Shown here one piece after another: positions 15,290 through 15,644 of a stretch of 15,644 bases of DNA; positions within the stretch are counted from its first letter, which is position 1; the number at the start of each line of letters is the position of its first letter. Origin of the DNA: an uncultured Clostridia bacterium. Lineage in GTDB: Bacteria > Bacillota > Clostridia > Oscillospirales > Ruminococcaceae. The stretch spans positions 1 to 15,644 of the forward strand of contig CANQZS010000018.1 of the NCBI GenBank assembly GCA_947628385.1. The letters run 5' to 3'. The notes below the pieces were generated by a model that saw nothing but the letters and a program-made list of their open reading frames with translations, was not told the DNA's origin and made no database searches. Position numbers and translations under genes: made by a program.

Positions 15290-15582
15290 ATGGAATGGGT
15301 GGAAAGGTTAAACAATTCAATAAAATATATTGAGGAACATCTTATGGACGAAATTGATTACGAGAAATTAGCGCGGACAGCCGGCTGCTCGTCATATCAT
15401 TATCAGAGAATGTTTGTTTATATGGCGGGAATTCCTCTCAGGAACTTGAAAGGCGTATTTATACGGAATGGCTGCCCACTTCGGGATATGAATACGGGAA
15501 CGCTCCCGATGTGGAGGTCTATCTTGATCCGGATCCTGCAAATTCAAAATTTGAAGTGTGGGTGCCTGTAATTAAAAAATAA
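15290..15582 (+). pseudogene. AraC/GyrI-type transcriptional regulator with the middle deleted
   Basis: ATG 15290, with GAGGTGA (15278-15284) before it, opens MEWVERLNNSIKYIEEHLMD, then EIDYEKLARTAGCSSYHYQR and MFVYMAGIPL. This is the first half of an AraC-type helix-turn-helix domain (about 49 residues). From about 15439, in a different frame, the DNA reads QELERRIYTEWLPTSGYEYG, then NAPDVEVYLDPDPANSKFEV and WVPVIKK to TAA 15580-15582, the characteristic C-terminal end of a GyrI-like effector-binding domain. AraC-GyrI fusions are normally near 290 residues, so about 190 codons and the second helix-turn-helix are missing. Read straight through, the first frame gives a scrambled tail ending at 15571. 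It cannot be a working regulator. Confidence 0.75.
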
Positions 15583-15586
15583 TTTT

Positions 15587-15622
15587 TTGCGGCTGTGAAA
15601 ATTTTCGCAGCCGTAAATTTAT
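15587..15622 (+). terminator. Hairpin terminator at the end of the AraC remnant
   Basis: CGGCTG (15590-15595) pairs with CAGCCG (15608-15613), extended inward by a T-G wobble, a G-C pair and A-T pairs, giving a stem of about 9 or more base pairs. It starts 8 bases after the regulator's stop. The downstream tail TAAATTTATTT is A+T-rich but not a pure T-run. On the opposite strand an A-run precedes and a T-rich stretch follows, so it could act in both directions. Confidence 0.6.
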
Positions 15623-15644
15623 TTGCAAAAAACTATTGCAAAAT

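Overview
The window is a moderately A+T-rich chromosomal segment in which every convincing gene lies on the + strand, packed head to tail with many ATGA-type overlaps and strong GGAGG-like ribosome binding sites. Gene content (trmFO, plsX, rnc, an Elp3-like radical SAM gene, smc, ftsY, rdgB, polA, dus, rimI) and protein style point to an anaerobic Firmicute of the Clostridia, probably a Ruminococcaceae/Oscillospirales relative. The lineage call is an inference from gene order and sequence style, not from a search.

Layout. Positions 1-175 hold the end of trmFO. Positions 285-6572 are a tight block: plsX (phospholipid precursor synthesis), rnc (RNase III), a radical SAM protein, and smc (chromosome condensation). 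This resembles the widespread plsX-(fab/acpP)-rnc-smc-ftsY cluster, but no fab or acpP gene lies between plsX and rnc. A cysteine-rich DUF6125-like gene (6585-7097) follows smc. Positions 7098-7931 hold no intact recognised gene: an NAD-dependent epimerase with its middle deleted, a 54-codon small ORF, a reading-frame fragment that stops inside a repeat, and a roughly 213-bp MITE-like element bounded by inverted arrays of a GTTRAGA heptamer. That element sits directly upstream of ftsY and carries a plausible promoter. ftsY (7932-9182) encodes an SRP receptor with an unusual long acidic C-terminal tail. It overlaps rdgB (nucleotide-pool cleaning), which is followed at once by polA.

Positions 12274-15212 hold a small membrane protein of the putative ABC-transporter type IV (DUF1113-like) family, an unrecognised single-pass membrane protein, a 28-codon remnant resembling the start of a DinB-family gene, a GNAT acetyltransferase, a DusB-type tRNA dihydrouridine synthase, and a RimI-type acetyltransferase. 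The window ends with an AraC/GyrI-type regulator that, like the epimerase, keeps its two ends and has lost its middle, followed by a strong hairpin terminator.

The conserved genes serve translation and RNA processing (TrmFO, RNase III, Dus, RimI), chromosome maintenance (SMC, PolA, RdgB), and membrane biogenesis (PlsX, FtsY). I see no defence system, CRISPR array, phage, complete transposon, tRNA or rRNA. The most unusual material is the decayed accessory genes (two with matching end-retaining internal deletions), the heptamer-bounded repeat element, and the C-terminal tail of FtsY.
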